From Pleomorphomonas diazotrophica (GTDB lineage: Bacteria > Pseudomonadota > Alphaproteobacteria > Rhizobiales > Pleomorphomonadaceae): a DNA stretch of 64,000 nt. Positions 16,522-25,664 of this stretch are shown in pieces; the first letter of the stretch is position 1, and the number at the start of each line of letters is the position of its first letter. The DNA is taken from the NCBI RefSeq assembly GCF_002844595.1, contig NZ_PJNW01000008.1, positions 1 through 64,000 of the forward strand, read 5' to 3'. Under the pieces are notes generated by a model, which saw only the letters and a program-made list of their open reading frames with translations, was not told the origin of the DNA and searched no databases. A program made the position numbers and the translations under genes.

Positions 16522-18243
16522 GTGAACAAGATCGTAGACAATTCCACCCTGACCGCCGCTCCGGTTTCCCTTGGCGCCCTGCAGGGCGTTGGCGTTCCGC
16601 AGGATCAAGCCGAGGATGGCGGTGCTGTTTTCAAGTCAGTTGCACCGCACGCCAGCAACGCGGACGATGCAAAGGGCCTCAATGGAGAGGCCAGGGTCGC
16701 GCTGAGCGGTTGGCTGGCCGAACAGTGCCAGCGTTCAGGTTCGGCATATAAGAGGACGAGGCTTCACGGCGACGCTCTGCAGAGGCAGACCATCGCGCTC
16801 TTGTCCCTGGAGGTCGCCCTCTTTCCGGAGATTGATTGGGACGAAAGGCTTGACGCCCTCCACATCGATCGGGCTCATATTACGAGCAAGCACAAGATGT
16901 GTAAGGCTGTTGCCGCAACGTTTGGGCTCGACTCGAAGGCTGACAACCTTGTGGAGGCCCGGCAAGCTGGCAAGATGATCGATCGACTCGCGCTCACAGT
17001 CGAGTGGCTCGCCAACCAGATCCGTTCGATGACACCCGCGCAGCTGAAAGCCGTCACATTCGACGATCAGGGCGTTAAGCAGTTGGTGGCGCTGCTTATG
17101 TCCGTGGGCGGCATCACCAAAGCCAGTGACTTGCAGCGCGGAATCAACAACGGCAGAGGCAAGGTTATCATCGATCGGTTCGCTGGTGCTGTTAAGCGCG
17201 CCGATAAGGGAAAGGCAGTGCTGCGCAAGCGGGACGGGCTGGCCGAAGGGGCAGACATTCCGATCAGCATTACGGTAACAGTCGGAAATAAGCAGGTTCC
17301 CTTCGAGGTGCCTCAGAGCTTAGTTGAGTCAATCAAGGGGCAGATCTACGAAGATGCCTATGAGGTCAGCCCAATCGCCAACATGCTCGGCGAGCTGGTC
17401 GAGGTAGGCTCGGTGGTAGCTCATCGTGAGCAGACCTTGGCGGCTGGCTCTTTGGGGGCTGATCCCGAGATGTACGCCGGCTCGCGCCAGTTCGTTCTCA
17501 GACCTGACCAGTCGATCCTGATCTCGTCGATCACTCCTACGGACTCCTGCGGCCCGGTCGTCGTTGCCCGCCCCAAGGTGGCGATCGTTGATCCCTGGCC
17601 AGCGGGCTTCTGTCGTCTGTCGAGCGAGGGCTGGAGCTTTGCCGAGGCTAACCTCCTTGATGCCGATCGTCGCAAGTACTTCGATGCGTCGATCATGGCG
17701 TCTGCGAACACGGCGTGTGCTGCGTCTATCGAGCTAATCACCTCGGTGGCCGGCATCGAGAAAGCCCGTTCCTACAGTGTCGACGTTCTGCCGATCGCTT
17801 CGGGGCTGGCAAGCTATCCGCTCGAATTCACGTTGGACAAGTTCAGTCCGGAGTTCGAGTTCGCCGTGAGCCGCGAGGACTTGAAGGCTTGGGGTGCTCT
17901 GTTGCCTTCGAGGGTCAGCAACCGCCACAAGATCGAGCTTATGTCGGTCGGTGGCGGGCTCTCGCTCCTTCTTGGTTCGCACGATTTTTACCCAAGCCAC
18001 GTGACCAAAGTTACGGACGACGAGGAAGTACTCTTCGCCCCTGGTATCCTGTTGTCAGTGCTGAGAATGCTGGTTTTACTTCCGTTGACGGATTCCGATG
18101 TCGAGTTCGAGGCGGACCCGGTAGGAGGCATGCACATCCGCTTCGCAACCGAGGCGGCGGACTATGAGCTATACATCCCTGCAATCATGGAACGAGGCCC
18201 TAAGGCGCATTCGCGGGACCTGCGTCCGATTCCGGTGGCCTGA
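16522..18243 (+). CDS. Unknown 573-residue island protein
   Basis: GTG 16522 is chosen because GGAG lies 6 bases upstream. No family is recognised. The N-terminal third (about 60-210) is helical and charged. The middle (about 250-440) is mixed alpha/beta with repeated hydrophobic strands. The C-terminal part, with EFAVSREDLKAWGALLP, IELMSVGGGLSLLLGSHDF and a final DVEFEADPVGGMHIRFATEA, has the helix-strand rhythm of a sliding-clamp (DnaN-like) domain; this is a weak visual resemblance. It stands alone between the ATP-grasp cassette and a small membrane gene. GC content is close to the chromosome. Confidence 0.75.
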   Translation: MNKIVDNSTLTAAPVSLGALQGVGVPQDQAEDGGAVFKSVAPHASNADDAKGLNGEARVALSGWLAEQCQRSGSAYKRTRLHGDALQRQTIALLSLEVALFPEIDWDERLDALHIDRAHITSKHKMCKAVAATFGLDSKADNLVEARQAGKMIDRLALTVEWLANQIRSMTPAQLKAVTFDDQGVKQLVALLMSVGGITKASDLQRGINNGRGKVIIDRFAGAVKRADKGKAVLRKRDGLAEGADIPISITVTVGNKQVPFEVPQSLVESIKGQIYEDAYEVSPIANMLGELVEVGSVVAHREQTLAAGSLGADPEMYAGSRQFVLRPDQSILISSITPTDSCGPVVVARPKVAIVDPWPAGFCRLSSEGWSFAEANLLDADRRKYFDASIMASANTACAASIELITSVAGIEKARSYSVDVLPIASGLASYPLEFTLDKFSPEFEFAVSREDLKAWGALLPSRVSNRHKIELMSVGGGLSLLLGSHDFYPSHVTKVTDDEEVLFAPGILLSVLRMLVLLPLTDSDVEFEADPVGGMHIRFATEAADYELYIPAIMERGPKAHSRDLRPIPVA

Positions 18244-18420
18244 CGAGACTAGCCGGCCTTCGGGCCTGCTGGCGTCCTTGATAATCGTGTCCTGAAGAGC
18301 GGCGGCTGCTTTGTGTGGCTGCCGCCTTTTCTTTGTTCTTGGGTTGGCCCCTTCGCAAGGAAGGGGGAGCGACCAAGGGCAGTCATCCATCACAGGTGAC
18401 CGTGTCCTTAGTCCAGAACG

Positions 18421-18711
18421 CTAGCGGCAATATCCTCCGGCACACCAATAATCCCAGGCGTTCCAGTAGGCGAACAGCCAGTCGCTGCCGAGCATTGCCA
18501 TGCCGATGGCGTTGTAGACGGACAGGACCATCGCTAGCGCCATCATGATCTTCCAGAACAGGACGGGGCCAGTCGCGGTTAGCGCTGCCGCCGAACGATC
18601 CTGAGTGCTGGTCACTGCTGACCCTACCACACCAAGCGGTCGGCCTCCTGCGTTTCTCTGGCGCTCTGCCGCTGCCATCCGGAGAGGCTTTGGTAGCGAG
18701 ATGCTGGACAT
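18421..18711 (-). CDS. Small membrane protein
   Basis: 96 residues from ATG 18711, preceded by GAAGGG about 6 bases away. The N-terminal half is basic and polar; the C-terminal half holds a membrane helix FWKIMMALAMVLSVYNAIGM and a tryptophan-rich end with two cysteines (YWCAGGYC). No family is recognised. It is divergent from the XRE regulator pair, so the 100-base gap probably carries operators. Confidence 0.6.
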   Translation of the reverse strand: MSSISLPKPLRMAAAERQRNAGGRPLGVVGSAVTSTQDRSAAALTATGPVLFWKIMMALAMVLSVYNAIGMAMLGSDWLFAYWNAWDYWCAGGYCR

Positions 18712-18811
18712 ATCATCCCTTCCCCTAAAGCTGCTGGTCGCCTCTTCACGGGAATCAATCAGAGGCGTATAATCCTCAAATTAACAAACTATTAAGTGTG
18801 TGTATAGACCC

Positions 18812-19060
18812 ATGAATAATGAGGGGGTGGAGCAGCAGCCCACACAACTGAGCGGCGTTGCTGTAGTCGGAAGGGGAGTCGCCGTGTGGCGAGAGCAGAG
18901 AGGGCTAACGATCGAGCAGTTAGCCCAGCTATCCGGCTTTCCATCCATGCTGTTATCGGCGATTGAGGCAGGGCAGCATGATCCCGACATCGACCTTCTA
19001 GATCGCTTGGCGGGCGTTCTCGGAATTAGGCTGATTGATCTGCTGATACTGCCTAGTTAA
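18812..19060 (+). CDS. XRE-family DNA-binding protein
   Basis: About 82 residues from ATG 18812 (the frame also opens at a GTG at 18800). Helix-turn-helix of the Cro/C1 type: VAVWREQRGLTIEQLAQLSG, then MLLSAIEAGQHDPDIDLLDRLAGVLGI. There is no other domain, so it is a small repressor-like regulator. It is followed within 60 bases by a second XRE gene, which suggests a paired switch controlling island genes. Confidence 0.82.
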   Translation: MNNEGVEQQPTQLSGVAVVGRGVAVWREQRGLTIEQLAQLSGFPSMLLSAIEAGQHDPDIDLLDRLAGVLGIRLIDLLILPS

Positions 19061-19117
19061 AAATAATAGGCCTACAGTCCGTGGATAAATGCGCCGACCT
19101 ATGATGCTTATACGCTC

Positions 19118-19378
19118 ATGAATGGTCGCGAACTCGTTGCCTGGAATATGCGCCGCCTGAGGGTCGCAAAAGATATCTCTCAAGAACGCCTAGCCAACGA
19201 GGCTGGCGTTGATCGCACCTATGTAAGTCGGCTTGAGCGCAAGATGGAAAATCCGTCGATTGGCATCCTCGATAAGATTGCCAGTGCTCTCGACGCGCAC
19301 GTATCAGAACTGCTGCGCGAACCGGATACTAGCGAACAGCCAACGCCATTGAAGGCAGGCCGCAAGCCAAAAGCTTAA
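19118..19378 (+). CDS. XRE-family transcriptional regulator
   Basis: 86 residues. A canonical Cro/C1 helix-turn-helix: NMRRLRVAKDISQERLANEA, GVDRTYVSRLERKMENPSI and LDKIASALDAHVSELL. The C-terminal tail is short and basic. It starts at ATG 19118. It resembles the small regulators of restriction-modification and integrative elements. With the preceding XRE gene it is the only evident regulator pair in the island. Confidence 0.9.
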   Translation: MNGRELVAWNMRRLRVAKDISQERLANEAGVDRTYVSRLERKMENPSIGILDKIASALDAHVSELLREPDTSEQPTPLKAGRKPKA

Positions 19379-19422
19379 GTCTCTTAACGAGGTTTCGGCA
19401 ATGCCGCATAGCCAGATGGGTG

Positions 19423-19722
19423 CTATCGAGTAATTACGAACTTCAACAGGATAAGGCACACACATGCTAAAAAGAGGGCAATGTATCCGGAGAGTATGAA
19501 CCGGTACGCCCTGCGAAGAGCATCGGCATAATCTGTGGGCAGCCTCGATAGCTCGCGTACCGTGAAAAACATATACGCATTTATGGCGCGACTTTTCGCC
19601 TTCGCATACTTCAGCTTCGGATCGAACTTAGCTTCTATACCGCCGACCCAGAAATATCCGATGAAAATGCTTGCCAGCGAAACGAAGAGCCACGTGCCCA
19701 TTATGATCCGCAATAGCGACAA
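19423..19722 (-). CDS. Two-helix membrane protein
   Basis: 99 residues from TTG 19722, which is supported by GAGGAG 8 bases upstream. Two hydrophobic segments, IIMGTWLFVSLASIFIGYF at the N-terminus and FILSGYIALFLACVCLILL at the C-terminus, flank a charged loop with KYAKAKSRAINAYMFF. No family is recognised. It faces the XRE pair convergently. Confidence 0.6.
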   Translation of the reverse strand: MSLLRIIMGTWLFVSLASIFIGYFWVGGIEAKFDPKLKYAKAKSRAINAYMFFTVRELSRLPTDYADALRRAYRFILSGYIALFLACVCLILLKFVITR

Positions 19723-19822
19723 TGGCTTACTCCTCGCTTAGTTGCCGACGCGATTAACAGTCTTGGCCGCAGCTAGGTAAACGGTGAACGGCGGTCGACC
19801 AGGAGCTAACCTCTCAGGCTGA

Positions 19823-19839
19823 AATTTCCCCTAAGGGGA
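19823..19839 (-). repeat. Island palindromic repeat, copy 3
   Basis: On the minus strand, TCCCCTTAGGGGAAATT. It is the most symmetric copy, with CCCCTTAGGGG intact, and begins 5 bases past the stop of the next gene. Confidence 0.6.
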
Positions 19840-19843
19840 GCGC

Positions 19844-20206
19844 TTATTGGCGGAACATGGGGCTTCCAGCAGGCCGACTACTCCGTGCTGCATATAGCCG
19901 CTCCTGGAGCAGGACTTGAAGCGGATATTCGCCAAGGAATCCTTCGACTCTGTTTCTGGCACGGCGCAAGACGAGTCTGTCTGCGACTTCGTGAACCTCG
20001 GCGCGCATTTCAATCTCCGCGCTGAGCGAAGCCCTTAACGTCATTAGGATATCGTTTGAGACATGCCTATCTCTTGCTCGCATTGAGGTGAGATAGCTGC
20101 GGGACCTAACAAGTAGGCCCTCGGAAAATTCCGCTTTCGAGCCGACAAGACCCGCTTCGCGTAGCTCCTGATAGATGTCTTCAAGTAGGTCGATTGCTGT
20201 CGTCAT
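19844..20206 (-). CDS. Small DUF6626-like protein
   Basis: 120 residues. The N-terminus IDLLEDIYQELREAGLVGSK, then FSEGLLVRSRSYLTSMRAR, resembles small DUF6626-type proteins of alphaproteobacterial mobile elements, in which a helix-turn-helix-like segment follows a leucine-rich helix. Assignment is from memory and moderate. It has no catalytic motif. It ends directly before a palindromic repeat. Confidence 0.6.
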   Translation of the reverse strand: MTTAIDLLEDIYQELREAGLVGSKAEFSEGLLVRSRSYLTSMRARDRHVSNDILMTLRASLSAEIEMRAEVHEVADRLVLRRARNRVEGFLGEYPLQVLLQERLYAARSSRPAGSPMFRQ

Positions 20207-20442
20207 GATGCTCCTTCACGTCGCTGCGCTTGTGCTGCTGCTCAAGTATTTAGCGCGGCAAAGCAGGTTTTCGCCTCGCGACCGAAACGTCATAAAATCG
20301 TGTTTGTGTGACGTTTTCGGATTTTCTGACGCTAACCATTTGGCCCAATGAAGGAATTCCGGGCGAGCAGTTTTCGGTGGCGATGTCGAGTTTATGGAAA
20401 CATCATAAAAGCTGAGCAATTACAGTGTATTGTGAGGTTTCC

Positions 20443-21012
20443 ATGCGCCAAGCCCGTGTCCTGACCGAACCCGAATTCAAGCGGCTGCTGGCTGTCGTTG
20501 CGCAGTCTCGACATGCCGAGCGCAATCGTCTGGCATTCATGCTGTCACATCTCGCCGGGCTCCGTGTTGGCGAGATTGCTGGTCTGTTGGTCAGTGATGT
20601 TTTCGAGGCTGATGGTGCGATACGCGAACGCCTCGTTGTTCGAGCGTCGATTGCCAAAGGCGGTCATGAACGGGTGGTCTTCCTCAGCGATCGGTTGCGG
20701 CATGAGATCGAGCGGTTTCGCCGATCGGATGCCCAGAATCGCAAACCCAAGTCGCCACTGCTGGTGACGCAGAAGCGCACGGCGTTTTCACCAAACACGC
20801 TCTGCCAGCTGATGAACCGGTTTTATGAGGATACGGGATTGGACGGGGCGACTTCGCACAGCGGTCGGCGCTGGTTCATTACTAAGTTGGCCAATTCTGG
20901 GGTTGGCACGAAGATCATTATGACGCTTGCGGGTCATAAGCACATGACCACGACACAGCGCTACATTGACGTGCGAGAGGACATGATGAGGGCCGCGGTT
21001 GAGTTGCTGTAA
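20443..21012 (+). CDS. Minimal tyrosine recombinase, catalytic domain only
   Basis: 189 residues from ATG 20443. All six catalytic positions are visible: R41 (GLRVGEIAGL), K72 (IAKGGHE), H139 and R142 (SHSGRRW), H165 (AGHKHMT) and Y174 (TQRYID). The N-terminal core-binding (SAM-like) domain of XerC/XerD and phage integrases is absent, so the protein is shorter than usual. Such catalytic-only recombinases occur on plasmids and islands. It is probably not the island integrase, which lies at 29904; it could act in resolution or cassette inversion, which is inference. Confidence 0.88.
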   Translation: MRQARVLTEPEFKRLLAVVAQSRHAERNRLAFMLSHLAGLRVGEIAGLLVSDVFEADGAIRERLVVRASIAKGGHERVVFLSDRLRHEIERFRRSDAQNRKPKSPLLVTQKRTAFSPNTLCQLMNRFYEDTGLDGATSHSGRRWFITKLANSGVGTKIIMTLAGHKHMTTTQRYIDVREDMMRAAVELL

Positions 21013-21251
21013 GCTTTGCGAAGCGTGACGGCGCGGCGTGATGCAATCCTACATCCTACTGAATTGAGCCAGGAATAGGTTCTGATTCTATGGCACTCAG
21101 AAGTCCAACGTTGGCCGAGGGGGGGCGGTACAGGTTTTAAGAATAGAACCTAGGGAAGCTGACAATTGGGCGGATTAACGCATCGGTCATCCGCCGAAAA
21201 TGAGGCCGGACCCGGCGATCGGGTTGGCTTCATTCCCGAGGCAACGGGCAA

Positions 21252-22583
21252 CTAAACCTCTTTCCGGACACCATCGGTACCCTTCGGCAACTCGCCCCAA
21301 TGATTAGGGATAGGCTTTTTCCAAACCTCGTAGAGCGGAGCGAAGGCGAAGTGAGCCCCGTTCGTATGCTCGATCGTATCAGCGAGCGCGAACTTTTTGC
21401 CATCCCGCAAAATCTCGGCACTAAGATAGATTGGGTCGCCATCCTTTGAGACGGCGGTGGCCGTCAAAAACTCTTTCCTGTCCGGGGAGTCGACGGCGCG
21501 CATATATGGGTTGGCGGGGTTCGCCGGAGCGCTCCATGTTTCGCCAATCATGATGGCGGCGTCCGCACCGATCTTTTGAGCCTGCCGCGCTAAGGTCCGC
21601 ATCATCATGAACTTGTGACCATGCTCCATCGGGCGCAGTTCGCCAAAGTGGATCGGCTTTCCATCCCGAAAAAGGATGACCATCGTGATGTGGTAGCCGT
21701 CCTTCTCGAACATTCTGCGCGCACTTCGGAAAAGCGATCGAGCATGGTCGTGAATCTTGCCGCTATCGGCATACATTGTGGAAGGGTTGATCCCATATCG
21801 CTTTTCGAGTTTTGGCCCTTCCGCTATCGCTTCTTCTCGGCCCAGCTTCTTCTGAATCACTTCGAATTCTAGCGGTTCGCCTGTGGCAAGCCACACATCG
21901 AGAGTGCGGGCGTCTTCATGCCCGATCATGCACGGAAGACGGCCTCCCCGATCTCCCTCCGAGAATTGCTCTCCGGTGTTCACGTTTGTGGAGATCGGTG
22001 CGACCAGTCCCATCTGCTCGTGCGCTGATCGAACCAGTTGAGCTAAATGCCCATAGGCAGTGGCCACGGCATCCAGCAGTTCCGTGTCGGGCAGTGAATT
22101 CTCGATCCAGCGACGGCGTATGCGCAACACACCGTCTTTCTTGATATGCTGGCCCAGCAAAGAATCGGGAATGCTTTTGATCAAGGCCAGCGGTGCGTCC
22201 GAAAGCTTGGCAGGTACTTGGATCCTGGGACCTTCGTCCAGGTGGGAGGCGACAATCTCGGCACTCACAAAACTGTGCGCCTCAAGATCGCCCTGCTTTT
22301 CGATCTTGTTGCGAGCTTCAACCATCCATCGCATGAGCGGAATAGCTGCTAGTTTCTCTTGCCAGCCCTTATACCATTCTTCGAAATCCGGAATGAGCGC
22401 CTTGTTTTTTTGTAGAACGAATGAGACCTGCCGCGCGGTTTGAATGGCGGCCTGGATGGCAACCCGGAACTCGTCAGGTTCGAAATACGCCCTTTCGGCC
22501 TGATGCCAGAAATGATGGACATCTTCCAAGCGGCGATCGATTGCCGCCAACGGGCATTGATTTTCGTCGTGATCCCAAGCCAT
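21252..22583 (-). CDS. Unknown 443-residue island protein
   Basis: No family is recognised. The N-terminal 110 residues are helical (RVAIQAAIQTARQVSFVLQK, then WMVEARNKIEKQGDLEAHS) and recall HEPN-like proteins in the ARNKI(x)n(D/E)H rhythm, but the RxxxxH motif is not exact. The C-terminal half is alpha/beta with YHITMVILFRDGKPIHFGEL and an AIMIGETWSAP stretch. It may share the divergent region with no partner; the nearest upstream gene is the EVE/GIY-YIG protein in the same direction. GC is moderate. Confidence 0.7.
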   Translation of the reverse strand: MAWDHDENQCPLAAIDRRLEDVHHFWHQAERAYFEPDEFRVAIQAAIQTARQVSFVLQKNKALIPDFEEWYKGWQEKLAAIPLMRWMVEARNKIEKQGDLEAHSFVSAEIVASHLDEGPRIQVPAKLSDAPLALIKSIPDSLLGQHIKKDGVLRIRRRWIENSLPDTELLDAVATAYGHLAQLVRSAHEQMGLVAPISTNVNTGEQFSEGDRGGRLPCMIGHEDARTLDVWLATGEPLEFEVIQKKLGREEAIAEGPKLEKRYGINPSTMYADSGKIHDHARSLFRSARRMFEKDGYHITMVILFRDGKPIHFGELRPMEHGHKFMMMRTLARQAQKIGADAAIMIGETWSAPANPANPYMRAVDSPDRKEFLTATAVSKDGDPIYLSAEILRDGKKFALADTIEHTNGAHFAFAPLYEVWKKPIPNHWGELPKGTDGVRKEV

Positions 22584-22967
22584 GTCGCTGCCGAACTCCT
22601 ATCGGGCTTCATGAGGGACGATGCTGGAAGCCCTTGGTTGAGAACACATGGTCAGACACATCCTCATCTAGATTCAAATCAGCAATTTGGCCACGGAGCG
22701 TCTCCTCAATTGCAGACGGAGGCAAAATGATAGCCTGCTGGCGAGCGCCCGACCCAAACGCGGTAGCTACAGGTGGAGCAGTTGTGGCTTTCGTCACCAC
22801 AGATATCTGCCCGACGACTGTCGCCACGCGCACCCATCTCAACGACAGCTTCCGGGTCGGACGTCTCGCTTGTCGAAACGACTAACAAGGGGCGCATTGC
22901 CAAAGATGCTAGGCCGAACTCTACCAGTGCGTTTGTCGCAGCCTGCGGCTAATTAGCGAGCCAACAT
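22584..22967. other. Gap between two leftward unknown genes
   Basis: 384 bases. A leftward 77-residue open frame (22609-22842) ending LNLDEDVSDHVFSTKG and overlapping the region before the 443-residue gene is the only candidate; it has no ribosome site and no known relatives. Otherwise nothing is evident. Confidence 0.35.
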
Positions 22968-24287
22968 TTATGCTGAGGCAGCGCGGCTTTTTTCGCCCTG
23001 CTTCTCGCCAGCCGCGTTAGTGCCGGCTGCCCAAGTCCGAAGTACCAGACTGTAATCCGCTAGGAAAAACTCGCCGCCCAGTACCTCTGCGCCATCTTCT
23101 ACGAGACGCTTTTTCATCGCGTCTTCACCCGCAATTGCAATTTCAGTATTGGAATACGGCGCCTTGTCTGGTTGAGGGTCAGGCTTGAAGACTTCCCAGA
23201 TGAAGGTCCCTCTGGGATAGGCGCTCTGAATCTGATCGCGTCGGGCTTGGGGACTCTTTGAAAAGCCAACCTTTATAATGTGCTGGTGTTGGACTTGGTC
23301 TGAGGTTCGTCCAAGATATGCTGCAATATCGCCTTTGAGCCGGAGGATGTAGAGATGCTTAGGCCCGTCCGTCTCCCCTACCCAATATGGCTGTGAGGCT
23401 GGTCTGATCGCGCGACTAGGAGCAAGGGCGGCTTCGAGCGTTTGAATTGTTGGGTCTACAGAACCTGTTTGCCCATAGACCGGCACTTCGTAGACATCCA
23501 ACTCGTAGAGCTTCTCGGCCTCTTCGGATGAGACAGGCACGCCACTGGCCCCAATGAATTCGGGATGGGCGCTGTTGTAAGCTTGCGGGAAGAGTTCTTC
23601 GACGGGGGTATAGTCTTCCGGAGTAATGCGCCATGCTCTCGTCGCCCTGACCGCATGGAGCCACTTCCCGCGAGAATCGACATCGCGCTCCTTCTCGGCC
23701 CAGGTATCTCCTGAAATGAATCGCTCCGCGGGACCGACCTCGTGGCAAATTTCAAGCACTCCGACGACGTTACCGCGCATTCCCGTCGGTCCTCTGCCTT
23801 TAGTCACGTAGATGGCGACGAGTGTTCCTGGCTGGGAGTTCCTTAAGTAGCGGGTTCTTCGAGCCTCGTCCGAAAAGCCGATGCATCCCCAGTTGGCCGG
23901 GTCAAAACCCCAGAACGATGTCAGCCAGACTTGCCGTCCATCGGGCAGTGCGTCGGAGGCGGGAGCGAGTTCCGGGACAGACGTCCAGTCAAATGCGAAT
24001 ACGTCCTTCTGAGCGGTTTCTATGTCGATGGGTCCGAGCGCGGCTCGGATATAAGCCATCGCATCTTCCGCGGGATACCGTTCCCCCTTCTTCACTAGGA
24101 TCGTCGTTAGTGGTGGCAACTTACGCTCTGCCAAATAGTGCAAAATAACTTCTAGATTTGGCCCCAGCCCACGCCCGGTCGGATGGTTCCAGCCTACGGC
24201 TTCGCTCACCTGCTGGTACGTGGTGCGCCTCTTTTGCAAAGCCTTAGCTGCTAGAAAGCGAGCAATTTCAAATTGAAGCGCATCCAT
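22968..24287 (-). CDS. EVE-like and GIY-YIG nuclease fusion
   Basis: 439 residues in three parts. Residues 1-85 form a small DNA-binding-like helical domain (TTYQQVSEAVGWNHPTGRGL and LPPLTTILVKKGERYP) as found fused to defence nucleases. Residues 118-222 resemble an EVE/PUA-like domain that reads modified bases (QVWLTSFWGFDP, GTLVAIYVTKGRGP, GVLEI). Residues 311-412 resemble a T5orf172/MUG113-type GIY-YIG nuclease: HLYILRLKG, IIKVGFSKSPQARRDQIQ and a late acidic GGEFFLAD. Such a fusion would suit a type IV-like restriction enzyme. It has no methyltransferase partner nearby. Confidence 0.72.
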   Translation of the reverse strand: MDALQFEIARFLAAKALQKRRTTYQQVSEAVGWNHPTGRGLGPNLEVILHYLAERKLPPLTTILVKKGERYPAEDAMAYIRAALGPIDIETAQKDVFAFDWTSVPELAPASDALPDGRQVWLTSFWGFDPANWGCIGFSDEARRTRYLRNSQPGTLVAIYVTKGRGPTGMRGNVVGVLEICHEVGPAERFISGDTWAEKERDVDSRGKWLHAVRATRAWRITPEDYTPVEELFPQAYNSAHPEFIGASGVPVSSEEAEKLYELDVYEVPVYGQTGSVDPTIQTLEAALAPSRAIRPASQPYWVGETDGPKHLYILRLKGDIAAYLGRTSDQVQHQHIIKVGFSKSPQARRDQIQSAYPRGTFIWEVFKPDPQPDKAPYSNTEIAIAGEDAMKKRLVEDGAEVLGGEFFLADYSLVLRTWAAGTNAAGEKQGEKSRAASA

Positions 24288-24599
24288 TTAAGTTCTCGCG
24301 AAGCGCCCTCAGGATCCTGTTAACCCGCATTATTGCATGCTGTCGATAACGCAACCCAGTGAGCATTTCCGCCGATTGGCGAGCAGCATAAATAGCTGGT
24401 CGATGGCGTTCATCCCTAGAGCTGTTGACGCAGGTCGATATTCCTAAGGAACTAAGGTTGTCGATCATCCCGCTGCAAACGGGGCAAACTTGGAAGCTCT
24501 CTCATCGCGACCCAAACCGGATTTCGTGTGCTGTTTGCTTCCGCACACACCGGTCCCGGATGTTTGCAGCATCCGGGGCCAGCAGTTGAGGAAGCGGGA
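24288..24599. other. Divergent region between EVE/GIY-YIG and Rep-like genes
   Basis: 312 bases that separate two divergent genes, so it should hold promoters for both. It contains the hairpin at 24555-24577. Nothing else is evident. Confidence 0.4.
24555..24577. repeat. Hairpin upstream of Rep-like gene
   Basis: Perfect 8-bp inverted repeat CCCGGATG/CATCCGGG with a 7-base loop, 23 bases before the Rep-like start. Hairpins of this kind can be nick sites for HUH replicases or translation-control structures. Confidence 0.55.
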
Positions 24600-25664
24600 A
24601 TGTCGAAGATGAGTGGGCCGGTGCAATACTGGACGTTTTGGGGGCAGAAGGTTGCAGCGCCAAGCGCGGAAATGTCGAAGCTCCGTGCTGCTATGATGGA
24701 GAAAGTCCTCACTTGGCAAGAGAAGCGGCAAATTCCGGGACTGACTCTTGGTTTTGCCCAGCAGCGTTCAGCCTTACTGGTGGCTGGCGATAGTGGGATC
24801 AAAGCGCGAGTAAAGGCCTGTGGGACGCGAGATCAGCATGGAAACCGCTCGGAATGCGGAGTGGTGTTCTGTCCTCGCTGCCTGATGTTACGTCGCAAAG
24901 AACAAACCGCCGAGAACTATCGCCTTTTCGCCGGTCAGGATAACAGCCATTTGGTTCTCATGACTGTGCTAGTTCGGGTGATTTCCGACCTGAACGACGC
25001 TCGGCCCCTTCAGGACAAATTCGAACTTAAAGCTCGTAACGCTATTATGGCCCGGCGAAAGAAGGACCCCAGGTGGAACAATGTGATGATCAAGGGATAT
25101 TGGGAGTTCGATCATCTCTGGGGATCGGATGAACTCGGCCGCAATGCGAAAATTGCCCTGCCGCTATTGGGGTTACCGACATTCACCTTCGACGAAAGCC
25201 ACTGGCTTCTGCATTTTCATGCAATCGTAGCGCTTGGAGATATTTCGATCGACGAGTTCAAATCGGCCATGAAGCGCAAAAATGCTGCTCACCCCTATCA
25301 GGTCGACGTTCAGCCCTTCAAGACCGAGCGCGACGTAAAGTGGAATATCCGCCGCATAACCCGATACGCCATGAAGTTCCGCATTGAGGACGACTACAAG
25401 CGGGCTGGCCCATTCGATCCCAACTACGTATTCGACATGAATACCAGTAATCAGCGCAAGTGGTGGCCCAAGGAAGCTGTTCGGCTACTCGTCACCCATC
25501 TTAGCCAGCCGCTTCATGGATATCGGTCGTTGCAATTTTGGATTGGTCCCAAGGGCACAACAAAAAGTAAAATCGGAGCGGACAAGACCCAGAAAGCTTC
25601 TAGCAATAAGGGAAAAATGGCGTCGGCTCTGGTGCCTGCGAAGGAAAATCAAAAGGTACGGTAG
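24600..25664 (+). CDS. HUH-type Rep-like endonuclease
   Basis: 354 residues from ATG 24600, preceded by GAGGAAG (the frame opens at 24528). Zinc-binding-like cysteines C74, C86, C91 and C94 come first. The HUH motif is WLLHFHAIVAL with H205 and H207. A candidate catalytic tyrosine follows at Y256 with K259 (RYAMKF), matching the YxxK pattern of rolling-circle Rep proteins. The C-terminus is lysine-rich. Such enzymes nick one strand at a hairpin origin. No helicase, mobilisation or single-strand origin is evident nearby, so its role in the island is uncertain. Confidence 0.72.
   Translation: MSKMSGPVQYWTFWGQKVAAPSAEMSKLRAAMMEKVLTWQEKRQIPGLTLGFAQQRSALLVAGDSGIKARVKACGTRDQHGNRSECGVVFCPRCLMLRRKEQTAENYRLFAGQDNSHLVLMTVLVRVISDLNDARPLQDKFELKARNAIMARRKKDPRWNNVMIKGYWEFDHLWGSDELGRNAKIALPLLGLPTFTFDESHWLLHFHAIVALGDISIDEFKSAMKRKNAAHPYQVDVQPFKTERDVKWNIRRITRYAMKFRIEDDYKRAGPFDPNYVFDMNTSNQRKWWPKEAVRLLVTHLSQPLHGYRSLQFWIGPKGTTKSKIGADKTQKASSNKGKMASALVPAKENQKVR

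Noticed and set aside
22609-22842. Leftward 77-codon frame before the 443-residue gene
   Set aside because: No ribosome site or recognisable domain; kept only as a note in the gap entry.
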